This document shows positions 21,401 to 32,668 of a stretch of DNA of 64,000 bases, piece after piece. The position numbers and the translations under genes are program-made. The DNA is from Saposhnikovia divaricata (Eukaryota > Streptophyta > Magnoliopsida > Apiales > Apiaceae), in assembly GCA_036435485.1 (NCBI GenBank), contig CM071598.1:102484501-102548500 (forward strand), written 5' to 3'. The notes beneath the pieces are model-generated. The model was given only the letters and a program-made list of their open reading frames with translations. It searched no databases and was not told the origin of the DNA. Numbering within the stretch: position 1 is the first letter of the stretch; every line of letters begins with the position of its first letter.

Positions 21401-22796
21401 TTTGAGTTTTTTCCCATAGGGTTTTGTTCTTGTGGGATTTTAACGAGGCATTTCTTTGTGGGGTTCATCTTTTCAGACTTGAAGGTATTATTGTCTAAAT
21501 GTCCGAGGGCAACATGCGTGCCCTTCAGTTAGATGATGTACGCTTCTTGAACGAAAAAAACTCCATTTTAGATTGTATTTCAGTTACAATTCATATATAA
21601 AAAATATATATACAAAATATAAACACTGACAAAAAAATAAATTACAATATTAATTTCTAATTCACGATTGTAGATAATCGATTAAAATTTGAGTTTGTAG
21701 TGAGTCCAAATTGATAATTAATTGGGCGAAGTGCGTTTGACTTGTTTTTTCCATATAAAAATTTACTATTCACGAACTCTTCATTAAGGGTTCGTGTGCA
21801 ATTCAGCTCGTTTTTTTCGATAAAAACTAGAATGTGATTCGATTCATTAACGAGCTTGAGTTTGAACGCATTTTTTTTGCCAAAAAAATACTTGATTCGA
21901 CTCGATTCATTAAAAAATAAATTAATCTTAACTTATTTAGGTCAAAGATCGGCTCTGCTTGGCTCAGTTTATTTATCGAAATTTTTTTAGTTAAGAGGTA
22001 TTCCTCTGCCCTTTAAAATAGAATCAAAATTTATTTTTAATATTAGAAATTATAGTAAAGAAAATGAATAAGAGATAATTACAGTAAAACTTCTATAAAT
22101 TAATATTGAGGTAAGAGAATTCTATTAATTTATAAAAGTTATTAATTAATTGAGGTTAAATTTACAATATCATACTTATGTTGGGACCAAAATATTGTAA
22201 GAAAAATATTAATTTATTATGATATGAAGTATTCATTTAACGAAATTGTACTTAGATTTCAAAGAGAGTGAAAAAGAATGTTGACTAATTTTGGAACGTC
22301 GGGAGTTATCCCTAAACACAATTAACGCCGATGTTTCCACCCTCTTTCTCTCGTTTTAAAGTGAGCAAGTACAGTAGTAAGTATTACAAATTCCACCGTA
22401 CAGTAACAATTTGTACGACGTGTCATCTCCACATTGGTGTAATGACAAATAATTTCCCAGCTTCTTGCTTCTGCTAATTCTCCATTCTACCCCTGCCTAA
22501 TCATCTCTTTTTACTCTACTCATTTACATTAAGAGTAAGGGCATTACAGACCTTCCACAAATACTGGGCCCCATTCCTGGAAATTCATCTATACGTCCGT
22601 ATACACCTTATTAATATACGCACAACGAGGCACTCCAACGGAGGCTCCAATTATTATTCAGCTCGTTCATCGTACTAAAAAGTTGACCCGACCCGATTGC
22701 ATCATATCATAGCTAGGGTTTATTCCTCCCTCTCTTGTTACTTTTAATTACTCCACTATATTGTAGCCCCAAAATTATACTATAAATTAATGTAAA
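21401..22796. other. upstream region of the NAC gene, with degraded repeats
   Basis: AT-rich. 21700-21960 has degenerate 'CTCGATTCATTAACGAGC' segments. 22080-22200 contains ACTTCTATAAATTAATA and TTGGGACCAAAATATT, which match a common plant MITE type known to me by 'cctctataaattaat' ends; its edges are unclear. About 22300-22796 is likely the proximal promoter and 5' leader; an AT-rich TATAAATTAA lies only about 10 bases before the ATG, too close to be a normal TATA box. Confidence 0.4.
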
Positions 22797-25172
22797 ATGG
22801 CTGTTAGACCGGTGGGGAATTTGCCGGTTGGATACCGGTTCAGGCCGACCGATGAAGAACTGATAAATCACTACCTGAGATTGAAGATCAATGGATTTCA
22901 TAATGAAGTTAGTGTAATTCGTGAAGTTGATGTTTGTAAATGCGAACCTTGGGATTTACCTGGTATTTATCTCTCTTATTTATTTATTTATTTTCAATAT
23001 TCAAGTGTGTTCTTTTTATGCTCAATTGCTGATTTTATACTTTATTTATACTTGTTTGTGCTTGTTCATTTTGGGATTTTTATTCGTACTGTAGAATCTC
23101 CATAAATGATCGATAATTAAATACTTTTGGTTTTTCCATATTCGGATGTACGAGAGACAGTGTGTTAATGTATTTTTAACTTCGATAAATGATCTCGATA
23201 AATGAATATAATTTTCTAGTCCCGAGGGTATTAGTGTATTGAACTGATGTATGCGAATTGTTAGTTGTATGATATTTGTTAATTAATTTGTTTCACCTGA
23301 TATGGTTGCAGATTTGTCACAGATACCGTCGATTGATAATGAGTGGTTCTTTTTCTGTCCCAAGGATCGTAAGTATCAGAACGGGCAGCGTTCCAACAGA
23401 GCTACTGTGGCGGGGTACTGGAAAGCAACTGGCAAAGACAGGTTTATAAAGGTCGGTAAAGGAATGAGTGTGATTGGCAGGAAGAAGACACTAGTCTTCT
23501 ATACGGGCCGTGCTCCTAAGGGCGAAAGGACTCATTGGGTGATCCATGAGTATTCTGCAACTGATGAATCTCTTAGTGGTACACGTCCTGGACAGGTCCG
23601 CATATGTTTCCTTTCTTCTATTTTTGTATACTATTTTCTCGAGCAACTGTGTTTGTGTCGTTAAAGTTTTTTGGTTGGCATTATTGTTTCTCTGAATTGT
23701 GTGTTCATTGTTTTTTAATTTTTCGTGAAGGGATAGCGGAAGTTATTATCTGTAATTGTATAGTGTTGTGCAAGGATACAGGAATTTTTGCATCCGTTAG
23801 GCGGAACTTAAATTTCTGTTTGCAGATCCAAAGCTTACCAAAATTAACATTGAAGCCATAAATTATCATTTTGAAATAAATTGAGTGCAAGGAAACCAAC
23901 TAAAGCTCCGGTGGAGTTGGTAGAGAGTATAGTCGCCTAGTAGGTCCAGGAGGTTAGGAGGATAGGGAGGCTGCGGTAGTGTGGTGAATGTGAGATACAT
24001 AGTCGAGGACATGACTCCATGTAGGAGTTACTAAAGACACGGTTTTTGAAAAGAATTATCATGTAGGGTTGACAACTCTTGTAGGGGGGTTTGGGGGTAA
24101 AAGGGGCCGGCTGCTGGTATTATAGGGGCTTTGGGAGCTAAAAAGTGTCCTTGTTATCTTCCTTTAGCCCAGTTTGACACTCCCTTCGTCCCTAATTAGT
24201 TGTCCAGTTTGACTTTTGGATGATCAAATTGACTAAAATTTGACTGAAATATACATATATTATATAATAAAAAAAATTATCATTACAAAGTACATTTAAT
24301 CTATTTTAATATGTAATTTTCAGTTTTTTAAATTGAAAAAAGGATAGTTTATAATCATTGTTTAAAAATGAGTCAGTTTGACCATTGAAAAGTCAAACAG
24401 GACAACTAATTAGGGACATAGGGAGTATTTGTTATTCTTCTGCCCTTTTGTTACTTTATTATTGTTTAATAACCATCTTTACGTGTTATTAAGTCTCTGG
24501 TGCTTTTTTGTATGTGTTGGATTTCTATTTTCGCATTGACAAGTCTTCTCTACTACTAGCTAGTAGGAGAGGTGGTAAGGTTTGAGTAAATCTATCCTCC
24601 CTGGATATACCAGATATGTTTAAACTGGTTCCCTTTATCATTGAATTATAATGAAATAAACATCCGCCTGTTGTTTGCAAATTTTAGATGAATATGATGA
24701 AGTGTTTGCTTCAAACATTTTAACATGATTTAACCTTCTGGGCCTGTGACATGTTTCTTAGACCATGATTCTCTGTGTCGAAGTCTTAATATCCTTGTTG
24801 ATGTAACAAATCTGCTGTTGCAGAGTGCTTTTGTCCTCTGTCGTCTTTTTAAGAAGCATGATGGAAAGCAAGATGAGATGGGTGAAAACTTAAATTATGA
24901 AGAAGTTGAACAGAATATTCAATCACCAACTGCAGTTAAACCCTCCCATGAAGATGACTTGTCAGAGCAAGAAACCCCGGTGTTAGGCGGACAACCTGAT
25001 GGTTACGAAACTAATCATGAAACCCCATCAACCATTGACCAGTACAGCTATCAAGGCAATAACTGTATTGGTGAGGAAGCTGAAGGACAATTGTTAGACA
25101 TGATATCTATCCAGGTAAGTACCCAAAATGGTTTCATCTTAAAGCACTGAAGCCTTGTTTCTTTTTTGGATA

Positions 25173-25248
<76 letters not shown>

Positions 25249-26881
25249 CCTACTCTACTACAAACTAAAATTAACTATAAACTATAAACTAAACACTAAT
25301 TCAATATTTCATGCTAATCTAATGATCAAACTAGTGGTACCCCAATACAAAAAGTGTTTAAAATAATTGGCTCCATTCAGCAAAAAAAAAACTGTTCACG
25401 TGATGACGTGGCAGTGGATTTCACTAGTTAACGGTGCTTCGCACTTTCTTGTACGGCGCTTCGCGCCTTTATCATTCTAAAGTTGTAAGGAATGGCAATC
25501 AATGGTAAAGGCAATAGACGATTGACGGGTGTGTCGAGGGCCTGCGGCCCTCATGACTACCTAACTCATCCGTTTACTGTCTTAAATGCTTCGCATTTCC
25601 ACGACAAGTTTTTTTTTTTGGTGGATAGAGCCAATAATTTTAAGCATTTTTTGTGAACGGGTACCTTAGAATAAATGAAATATAATTAATCTAGTGTTAG
25701 TTTGTAGTTTGTATTTAAGAATTGGTTTGTATTTGAGCAAAAGCCTATATATATAATCTGTGTGTGTGTATTTTACACTGCAGCCGAATCCAGAACTGGA
25801 AAATGCTTTGGGTGATTTTCGTGAAGTGCCAGATCAAGATTCAAAAATATTTTCTCCATGTCATATGCAAATGATGCAAGACTATTATCACAACGATACA
25901 GTTTTCGACAGTGACAACAATGGAGATATAGATATTGGATTATTCCTGAACTCAATTCTGGCTACTTCGAATGAGTGTTCAAATGAAGATTCTGCCAGTC
26001 ACCCTATTTCTGCTGTTGGTAATGAGAGCCCAAAGTACATTGGTTCTATGGACAGGAGCTTTGTTATGAATGGTGGATCAGGCAGTGAATCGGATGTGGA
26101 ACTATGGCATGGCCAGGTATCAATAATAATAATTTAATTGTTCATTAGCTGTTTTGACTTGATACTTGTGTAGTTTTGATTTATATTTTGTTTGTTTTTT
26201 TTTTTTTTTTTTGTGGAATCCAGCTTCATCATGGAGGATATCTTCATAATGGAGGATTTCCCATGGAGGCTCAGCAAAATCCACCTCCGATGACATTGAC
26301 TTCAGGATCTCCAATAGGTTTGGTAGCTCCTGAATTTAGAAATGAAGAAGCAGAAAGGAACTTGCAATCCGATAATGGTATCAAAAGAAGGTCTCGCCAA
26401 CCAAAAGCTGTTCAACGGAATACTCAAGATAACGTGGCTCAAGGAGCTGCCCCAAGAAGAATCCGTTTGCAGGTGAACCATCAAGTTGGATCAAATTTTG
26501 GCAACCTTACAGAAGAAAATGCTGAAGTAGAACTTCCGGTTATTGAGGTAAGATATAGCGTATGTGCCAATCTTCATATTCCGTGTGTGATTCTGATCTT
26601 CATTTTGTTGGAACGCGCAGGAAAAAGATGTCAAAAACCAGCAGACTTGTGCTGGTGATGTTGCTCCAGATGCTGTTTCTACCACAGATGAGACTGCAAA
26701 GGACCACGATCAGGATGAACAAGTTTCTGAAGAATCGAGTTTCAAAGTATTTTCAAAGGCCCGCCCTGTGTTCTCCAAGGTTCCTCCTTTTATGAGCTCA
26801 ATTTCATCAGCAATGCATATATTTCTTGTTATTGGAGTGGTACTAGTAGCTGTTGCCCTTTGCGGCTGCTTTGTATCATGA
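22797..26881 (+). CDS. NAC transcription factor with C-terminal membrane anchor (NTL-type)
   Basis: Six exons with GT-AG introns: 22797-22962, 23312-23595, 24824-25114, 25784-26116, 26224-26547, 26621-26881; 552 residues. The NAC domain occupies about residues 9-161: subdomain A LPVGYRFRPTDEELINHYL, B REVDVCKCEPWDLP, C NEWFFFCPKDRKYQNGQ with ATVAGYWKATGKDR, D KKTLVFYTGRAPKGERT, E FVLCRLFKK. The middle is acidic and Ser/Asn-rich. The last ~25 residues form one hydrophobic helix (IFLVIGVVLVAVALCGC) ending two residues before the stop. This is the layout of membrane-tethered NACs such as Arabidopsis NTL6/NTL9, which are released from ER or plasma membrane by proteolysis under stress and then enter the nucleus; that role is family knowledge. 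Introns 2 and 3 hold transposons and microsatellites. The gene shows no break. Confidence 0.95.
23085..23255. repeat. possible MITE in NAC intron 1
   Basis: It starts ACTGTAGAATCTCCATAAATGAT and contains a repeat of the ATAAATGATCTCGATAAATGA type, resembling the plant 'actgtagaacctctataaattaat' MITE family that also seems present at 22080-22200. Edges and target duplication are not clear. Confidence 0.4.
24180..24425. mobile_element. Stowaway-type MITE in NAC intron 2
   Basis: Long inverted ends: left CTCCCTTCGTCCCTAATTAG, right CTAATTAGGGACATAGGGAG, followed by TA. The left flank is CA where TA is expected, probably one substitution. The element is 246 bp and AT-rich inside with no coding capacity. 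Confidence 0.85.
25168..25244. repeat. (TA)n microsatellite in NAC intron 3
   Basis: About 75 bases of uninterrupted TA, ending directly at a TIR element. Confidence 0.95.
25245..25755. mobile_element. TIR element in NAC intron 3 with internal hairpins
   Basis: The left end GGGTCCTACTCTACTACAAA and the right end, reverse-complemented GGCTTTTGCTCAAATACAAA, form imperfect inverted repeats of about 60 bases rich in ACAAACT/ATAAACT words. Both ends border TATATA. The core (25430-25610) contains four short hairpins with three-base loops: GTGC-TTC-GCAC, GGCGC-TTC-GCGCC, GAGGGCC-TGC-GGCCCTC and AAATGC-TTC-GCATTT. No ORF. The superfamily is not certain. Confidence 0.55.
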
Positions 26882-28302
26882 CATATCTATTTGGGCAACT
26901 CTTTATGTGTAGTTATTTTGCTTTGTGCTAATGTCCTAGTGTCATATGACTGTGAAGAGAAACCCAACTGTTGGTCTTTTTTAGCTATACCTGTACTGAT
27001 AAGTAGCTGTAGCTTAGTCATGTAAATTGTAATCAGCTTTCACAGTAGTATTTTATATAAACATAATGACAATTTTGTTTTGTTTATTTTCTTATGTGAA
27101 GTTACTGAGCTGTTAAAGCCTCTACTTTAGATTGACCAAATATTTGTGAGTCCATTATTTCAACATTAAACCATTTGTGTTGAATACCAATGGAAATCTT
27201 ACTGTCAGATGAATCAGTTATATGTTTCTTGAACTCTTTCATTTCCCAATCTTGCTTTTGGATCTCTGAGAATCCAAGTGATATTAGATTGGTATACCTA
27301 GTCAAATGCGCAAGCTTTCTTGGAAACTAAATTATGGAAGTGATATTTCAATTATCATTTTTGGTTATACATACAGGGCATCAATAAAACTGCGAAAAAA
27401 GGTACGGTCTTTAATTAAATATAAATAAGTGCAAAGTAGTACTATCATTTATTTAAAATTTATCACTTGCACCCAAAAAACTTAACCATAAATTGCACAA
27501 CAATTTTTTTTTTTTTTTTTTTTGCTAAACAAAGAAGATTGTAATTTATTTATTCACCAACGATTTTCACTGATACTATCTGGCGTAAACCAACAAACTT
27601 GGATACGGTAATATCATTACTTGGTCGGCGAAGAAACTGTAGCAGCAATTGTGGTAATTGCAAAGAGGCCTCAAGCCCCTCTGCGGCTCTGCCCCTGTAT
27701 TCTACTTGTAATGCGTCCATTGAACTAATACGCAAAAACACAACAAAAAAAATAGAATGCAGTTCAAACAAAAACACTTACTGATACGCAAAAACAAAGG
27801 CAGCTTCGATAAGTTATCTCGGATGCGGCTTCACTCCGTTAAGCTTTTAGGATTTCATACTGTGTTATGCACAGCGACACAAAAACAGAATGAGAGCACT
27901 TGGACTCACCCTTCTTATATTCCTATTACTTGGCCAACTACGCTTTCTTCAACTATGATTTTGCAAAGCTAGTTTGGGACACGCAGCTCACACTTTGTCA
28001 ACATTACGTTAATAGCTCAAAGGATTAATAACCAACAACTGTAAACAAAAAGGCTGTACAACACACCCCCAGTTGATCTATTTAACAGCTTGCGGTGATG
28101 TGAAACGTTATCCGAAATAATACATTCATAATATTCAAAATGTGACTCGTAGTACATGATGATTACAACTCATTGCGTAGGAGTACAAAACTTAATTTGG
28201 AGATACGAAACTGATCCTGCTAGTTATATATCTAGATTTCTAACCCAGATTGAGATTTCTAAATAATGACAGTCATATTAAATTTTCAAGCAACTAAAGG
28301 AA
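26882..28302. other. NAC 3' UTR and intergenic space
   Basis: The NAC 3' UTR likely ends near 27000-27075, judged from AT-rich processing-type sequence. The rest contains a 19-base T run (27508-27526), two 'TACGCAAAAACA' words and no supported gene. A small minus-strand frame at 27102-27305 has no recognisable family. Confidence 0.4.
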
Positions 28303-29048
28303 TTATTTATTACACATCCGATTAGCTTTAAGGAGGTCTTTCATCACTTTACGCACCATTCTTGAATTATTCCTCTGCAACTTCCAAGCATCATTACTCA
28401 TAGCATGACAATGCCCGTTGGACCCTCCCCCCCACCATAAGCAAGGGGCTGGTGTATCGCAGACGAAACAGTAGCACTACAACCAGGCAAATCACAAAGC
28501 AAAAAAAAAAAAACAACTTCAAACACAATATGTAGGAACCAAACTGGCAAAACACAACATAAGATCGACGTTGTCCAAAATTTAAATATCAAATATTAAG
28601 CAGTGATGAAATCGGGATTACTAATCGACAGCAGCTTTCATGGTTGGTCTTATTGAACGGATACTTGGCACAATTATGCCTCGAATGAGGAAAATCTCTA
28701 CAAGCCACCTACATATTCAAGAAACACGTTAATCAATGAATGCAAATATGGTAACAATACAGAGTAGCATTAACAGAGAACAAATTGGAAAACATAAGAG
28801 ACCTGGCCTTTTTCAGCAACAACAGAGATGTCAGCGGAATCGGCATTACTGTTATTCGAAACGGGAAGTTTACGAATAGAGTCGTCGGGGTTAAAATCAA
28901 GAATGAAACAATCTTCTTTCTTATCAATCTCTTTAAGATTTGATCTGTTCTTCAAACAAAATATTGATCTAATAGGCGTGCTCTGTTTCTTCTTCACATT
29001 CAATTTGGTTTTCGAACCGCTCGATTTCTCATAGACACTTGATTTCAT
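28303..29048 (-). pseudogene. small plant-specific Cys/His-rich protein gene, probably damaged at its 3' end
   Basis: Exon 1 (29048-28803, 82 residues) is basic then acidic, with FCLKNRSNL, CFILDFNPDD and ending VAEKGQ at a clean CAG-GT donor. Exon 2 starts at 28708 after TAG and continues in phase as VACRDFPHSRHNCAKYPF...H, a strongly conserved plant motif (normally ACRD[YF]PHPRHLC). I recognise the family pattern but cannot name it with confidence. The usual CYCYVCD-type segment and HCHA...W..QR tail appear only in pieces at 28303-28516, in two different frames and after a 13-base T run. Either the frame simply ends at 28589 (121 residues) or the 3' exon has decayed. Whether it is expressed is unknown. 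Confidence 0.6.
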
Positions 29049-29540
29049 ATTTAGATGAAAATCTGGTAAGCCCTCGGAGGAAACAATTGCGAGTAGAAGC
29101 AGTTACCAAAACAAAGCTAATATATTAACCGTTGTATTACAATTCAAAATTTGAAATTGCCAAGTACTCTCGCTTTACTAAAACAGACTTGGGCCGACTC
29201 TGGGCCTGAGACAATCTTAAGAAGATGGGCTTCGACTGTTTATCATTACATTTTTTTTTTTAATCTTAGTTATAAATGAGAAAATGACCTAAATAATTTA
29301 AAATGGGTACGCCCAAAATGACAATTGTTGGAAAAGCTAACCATTTACCCTACTGCCTTCGCATTTGAGTTACGCGTACGTATTTTTTTTCTTTTCTTTT
29401 CCTCGTTGAAGCATCGTGAAGTCACTGATGGTGATCAGTTACCAAAATATTAAAAATATTAGATCATGTTTCGTTGAATAAATGTAATGATAGCAATACT
29501 ATTAATCTTTAATTATTAAAATATTAAAATTTTATATATT
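29049..29540. other. upstream region of the small minus-strand gene
   Basis: AT-rich, presumed promoter side of the 28303-29048 gene. Nothing specific is visible. Confidence 0.35.
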
Positions 29541-29559
29541 AATTTTTTAATTTAATATT

Positions 29560-30090
29560 TTAAAATTTTATCGATATTTCTTCTGGGATTAAATAATTTT
29601 TATTTGGGGTTCAAAAGAGTTCAATTTGGGTTTTCAAAATATTCTCTCGGGGGTTCAATAGTTAACCTTTAGTGTTGAACAGTTTCATTTTAGGTTTTAG
29701 AAATATTCAAAACGAGGAATAAACCGTATACGAACTTAGGGTTTAGGGTTTTCCTAACTTATCCTGATTTTTAAACGTGTTAGCGTTCAAAAATCAGGTC
29801 GCCGGATTCAATTTTTAAATTAATATTTTTAAATTATATTTGTATTCTTTTGGAGGTTCAACATTGAAACTTTGGGGTTCCACAGTTCTATTTTGTATTT
29901 TAGAAATATTCGAAACGACGAATAAATCGTATATTGTTTACAACCCTAAACCCTAACTTATCCTGATTTTTAAACTAGTTATTGTTTAAAAATTAGGCCT
30001 CCGGATTCAATTTTTAAATTAATTTTTTTAAATTTTATCAGTATTTTCTTGGTGGTTCAACATTTAACCTTTGGAATTCTACATTTCTAT
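29560..30090. repeat. diverged ~200-bp tandem repeat, about 2.5 copies
   Basis: Landmark CCGGATTCAATTTTTAAATT recurs at 29802 and 30001 (199-bp period), followed in each case by a 'GGAGGTTCAACATT'-like segment; a more diverged copy precedes it. Two copies carry a hairpin (CCTGATTTTT...AAAAATCAGG at about 29762-29799 and CCTGATTTTTAAAC...GTTTAAAAATTAGG at about 29962-29998) and telomere-like heptamers (GGTTTAGGGTTTT in one, ACCCTAAACCCTAAC in the next). Confidence 0.7.
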
Positions 30091-30221
30091 TTTGGGTTGT
30101 AGATCTGGTAGATTTGTACTTTAATTTAAAGAAATTTGAAAAAAAAAACACCCTAGGCATGAACCATATGCGAAAGCTAGCCTTGTTCAAATTAAAAAAT
30201 AATAATAATGATAAAAACCCA

Positions 30222-30491
30222 CGGAAATGGATTATGCGTAGTTTGATTTTTTTTTTAAATAAGAAAAACGAACCACGCATGTGTACAGTGCGTAGGTAGA
30301 AATTTTTGAAAAAAAATAAAAATAAAAAAAGAACCATCCACGCATGCATGCAGGAAATGCGTTGGTGAGCTTTTTAAAAAAAAATAAAAAAATTACGCAT
30401 GCATGAAATGCGTGGGTAGATTAAAAAATAAAAAATTGAAGCACGGCATGTGTAGAATGCGTAATCAATTCTACACATGTGTAGAATACGT
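30222..30491. repeat. cluster of CATGCA-type hairpins separated by A/T tracts
   Basis: Four to five units of the form ACGCATG...AATGCGT lie at about 30273-30296, 30339-30363, 30394-30413, 30441-30462 and, with a perfect 18-base palindrome TTCTACACATGTGTAGAA, at 30469-30486. A-rich runs separate them at 48-65-base spacing. Two units contain CATGCATG, the RY element recognised by plant B3 proteins. There is no ORF. Confidence 0.7.
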
Positions 30492-30939
30492 ATTTATCTG
30501 ATTATTTCGGGCACTATTCTCGCCAATGGTTATTTTTTTTTTTTTGATGGATCGCCAATGGTTATTTTGGATAATATTATTTAAATTTTTGTTATTGAGA
30601 ACTTTCAGCCCTTATAAACTACAAATTACTATAAATTATCGGTAAATGATAGTCGAAACGAGTTGGACTATCAAATTGAGCTCACGATTTTATTTCAATA
30701 CAGTTAAAATTTTGGCTTTTTGGCAATTTATTCTTTTTATAAAAATATATCGATATGCGAAATTATGATCCTTCAAAAACAAAAGCTTTATTATTCCAAA
30801 GTTATTTTCAACTTTTTAGTCAAAAAAAAAGTTATTTTCAACTTTATTACTTTTTTATAAATATTTGCAAATTTCTTTAAAAAAAATGGAATTGAATTTG
30901 ATTCTTGTTACAAAATTTTATGTCTAGTGATAAATCTTG
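30492..30939. other. AT-rich intergenic sequence
   Basis: No gene. A short direct duplication 'CGCCAATGGTTATTTT' flanks a T run at about 30519-30565, and 'AAAAGTTATTTTCAACTTT' is duplicated near 30798 and 30829. Confidence 0.4.
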
Positions 30940-30941
30940 TA

Positions 30942-31156
30942 CTCCCTCTATTTTTTATTATATGACTTTTTGATTTTTGCATAAATTTGAATATTTTTTG
31001 ACCGACTGGTTAGAAATATTATTTTTAAATTATTATTTTTGTAAATTATAATATATGTTTTCTATTTTCATTCACAAAATAATTTTAACTATCCATTCAA
31101 AACACATTGAAGTGTGTGCAAAATTCAAAACATCATATAATTGTAAACAGAGGGAG
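30942..31156. mobile_element. Stowaway-type MITE
   Basis: CTCCCTCTATTTTTTATTAT at the left and ...AAACAGAGGGAG at the right, flanked by TA on both sides (30940-30941, 31157-31158). 215 bp, AT-rich. Confidence 0.88.
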
Positions 31157-31285
31157 TACATGCATTTTATTCCTTAAAATCAAATTTTTGCGCAGAACAA
31201 AAAATATCTTTAATTTCATAAATCATAATAATATAGTATAAACATGAAATATGATCATCCTAAATCATGAACCGTGTTTTACATA

Positions 31286-31544
31286 CTCCCTGGCCCCTGC
31301 GTCCCAATCAATTATTTAATTTTTTTTTTACACTTTCTGACACGCATTTTAAGGTGTATTTTAAGTGAGTTCCATAAATCGTTTTTAAAATTTTGTTTCT
31401 TTATATAAATATATAAATATATATATATATATATATTAGTATTAAAAGAATTTAAAAATAAATAATAGAACTGTCCTTAAAATGCACCTTAAAATGCGTG
31501 TCAAATATTTCCTGAAAGGTAAAGAACCTATTGGGATTAAGGGA
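31286..31544. mobile_element. diverged Stowaway-type MITE
   Basis: TA then CTCCCTGGCCCCTGCGTCCC at the left and a weak complement (TTGGGATTAAGGGAAT) at the right. The inner arms pair well: GACACGCATTTTAAGGTG against CACCTTAAAATGCGTGTC. An internal (TA)n tract lies near 31400-31435. Confidence 0.7.
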
Positions 31545-32066
31545 ATAATACTTACCTGGAAATTATAAATAATTCTTACCGTTAAAATTTAGAATTACTT
31601 AAATTGTGATTCTCATTTTTTGATACACAGGTTAGATTAATGAAAAATGAGGATACGAGTAGCAAACCGCAGCGTACAAAAAATAATCGAGATGAATTTG
31701 GAATGGAGTAATGCTAAAGAATAAAAAAAGATCTCCAAAAGATGTGATAATTGTGATTTGGTAAAATAAAAAATTTTAATTGAAAAATTCATATGAATGC
31801 ATACAAGGCCTATTACATTATTACATTAGTTATGTGTCATATATTGGACATTTTTTTTAAACTTTTTGTTTGGTTGTCTAACAATTTTGTTTGGGATGTA
31901 GTAGTAGGTAGAAAGTTCAGTTGAAACAACACGTGTTACAAAAAAGTTGCATGTAATGTAATTGTCAAATTCGCCAAAGTGTTAGCATTGAATAATTAAA
32001 ATAGAATATTATGTCCAAAAACTAAATAAAAAAATAAATCAGTTCGTCGGAGTGGAGCACTATTTC
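31545..32066. other. AT-rich intergenic sequence
   Basis: I see no gene and no clear repeat here. Confidence 0.4.
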
Positions 32067-32302
32067 ACCCCTCTGTTATGAAATATAGGTCGTTTGACTT
32101 TTTGGCACACATTCCCAAGTCTTTTGACCACATAATTAAAATCATTATTTTTAAAATTTTCTTTTTGTAAATTATAATATAAATCACATACTTTTATTTA
32201 AAAAAAGAAAATTTTAAAAATAACAATTTTAACTATGCGGTCAAAAGACTTAGAAATGTGTGTCAAAAAGTCAAACGACCTATATTTAAAAACGGAGGGA
32301 GT
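32067..32302. mobile_element. Stowaway-like MITE
   Basis: Nearly 50-base inverted arms: ACCCCTCTGTTATGAAATAT and TAGGTCGTTTGACTTTTTGG at the left, with their complement ending ACGGAGGGAGT at the right. Confidence 0.8.
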
Positions 32303-32392
32303 AGTCATAAGGATTTTTTATTTTTTGAATAAATTATCTGAAAGGTCAAGATATAATTTTTTATCATTTCAGTTATTTCATTGCACTCATAT

Positions 32393-32586
32393 TTAGGGAT
32401 GACAGAAAAATCCGACCCGACGGATACCCGATCCGATCCGATCTGTTTGGGTCTACCCGAACCCGATTTTTTGGATTTGGATCTGGATCTTATTTTTGGA
32501 CCCGAAAGAGTTTGGATCTGGATTTGGATCTTAGGTATCCCGATCCGATACCCGACCGGAAATCCGAAACCCGATCCAAACCCGAA

Positions 32587-32668
<82 letters not shown>

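Noticed and set aside
22797..23105. Reading through the NAC exon 1 as a 102-residue protein
   Set aside because: A GT donor at 22963 and an in-phase exon 2 explain the domain; the tail is intron translation.
25166..25366. Frame coding an (IY)n protein over the TA repeat, and similar ones at 32381-32683, 34854-35051 and 37426-37620
   Set aside because: Simple microsatellite translation; no start context or homology.
28398..28592. 64-residue minus-strand frame
   Set aside because: Runs across the intron and decayed 3' exon of the small minus-strand gene; treated as part of that pseudogene, not a separate gene.
29730..29960. Interstitial telomere array
   Set aside because: Only two heptamer-like units per site; kept as telobox-type motifs only.
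30038..30349. 103-residue Phe-rich minus-strand frame and its plus-strand mirror
   Set aside because: Produced by A/T homopolymer runs in the hairpin cluster.
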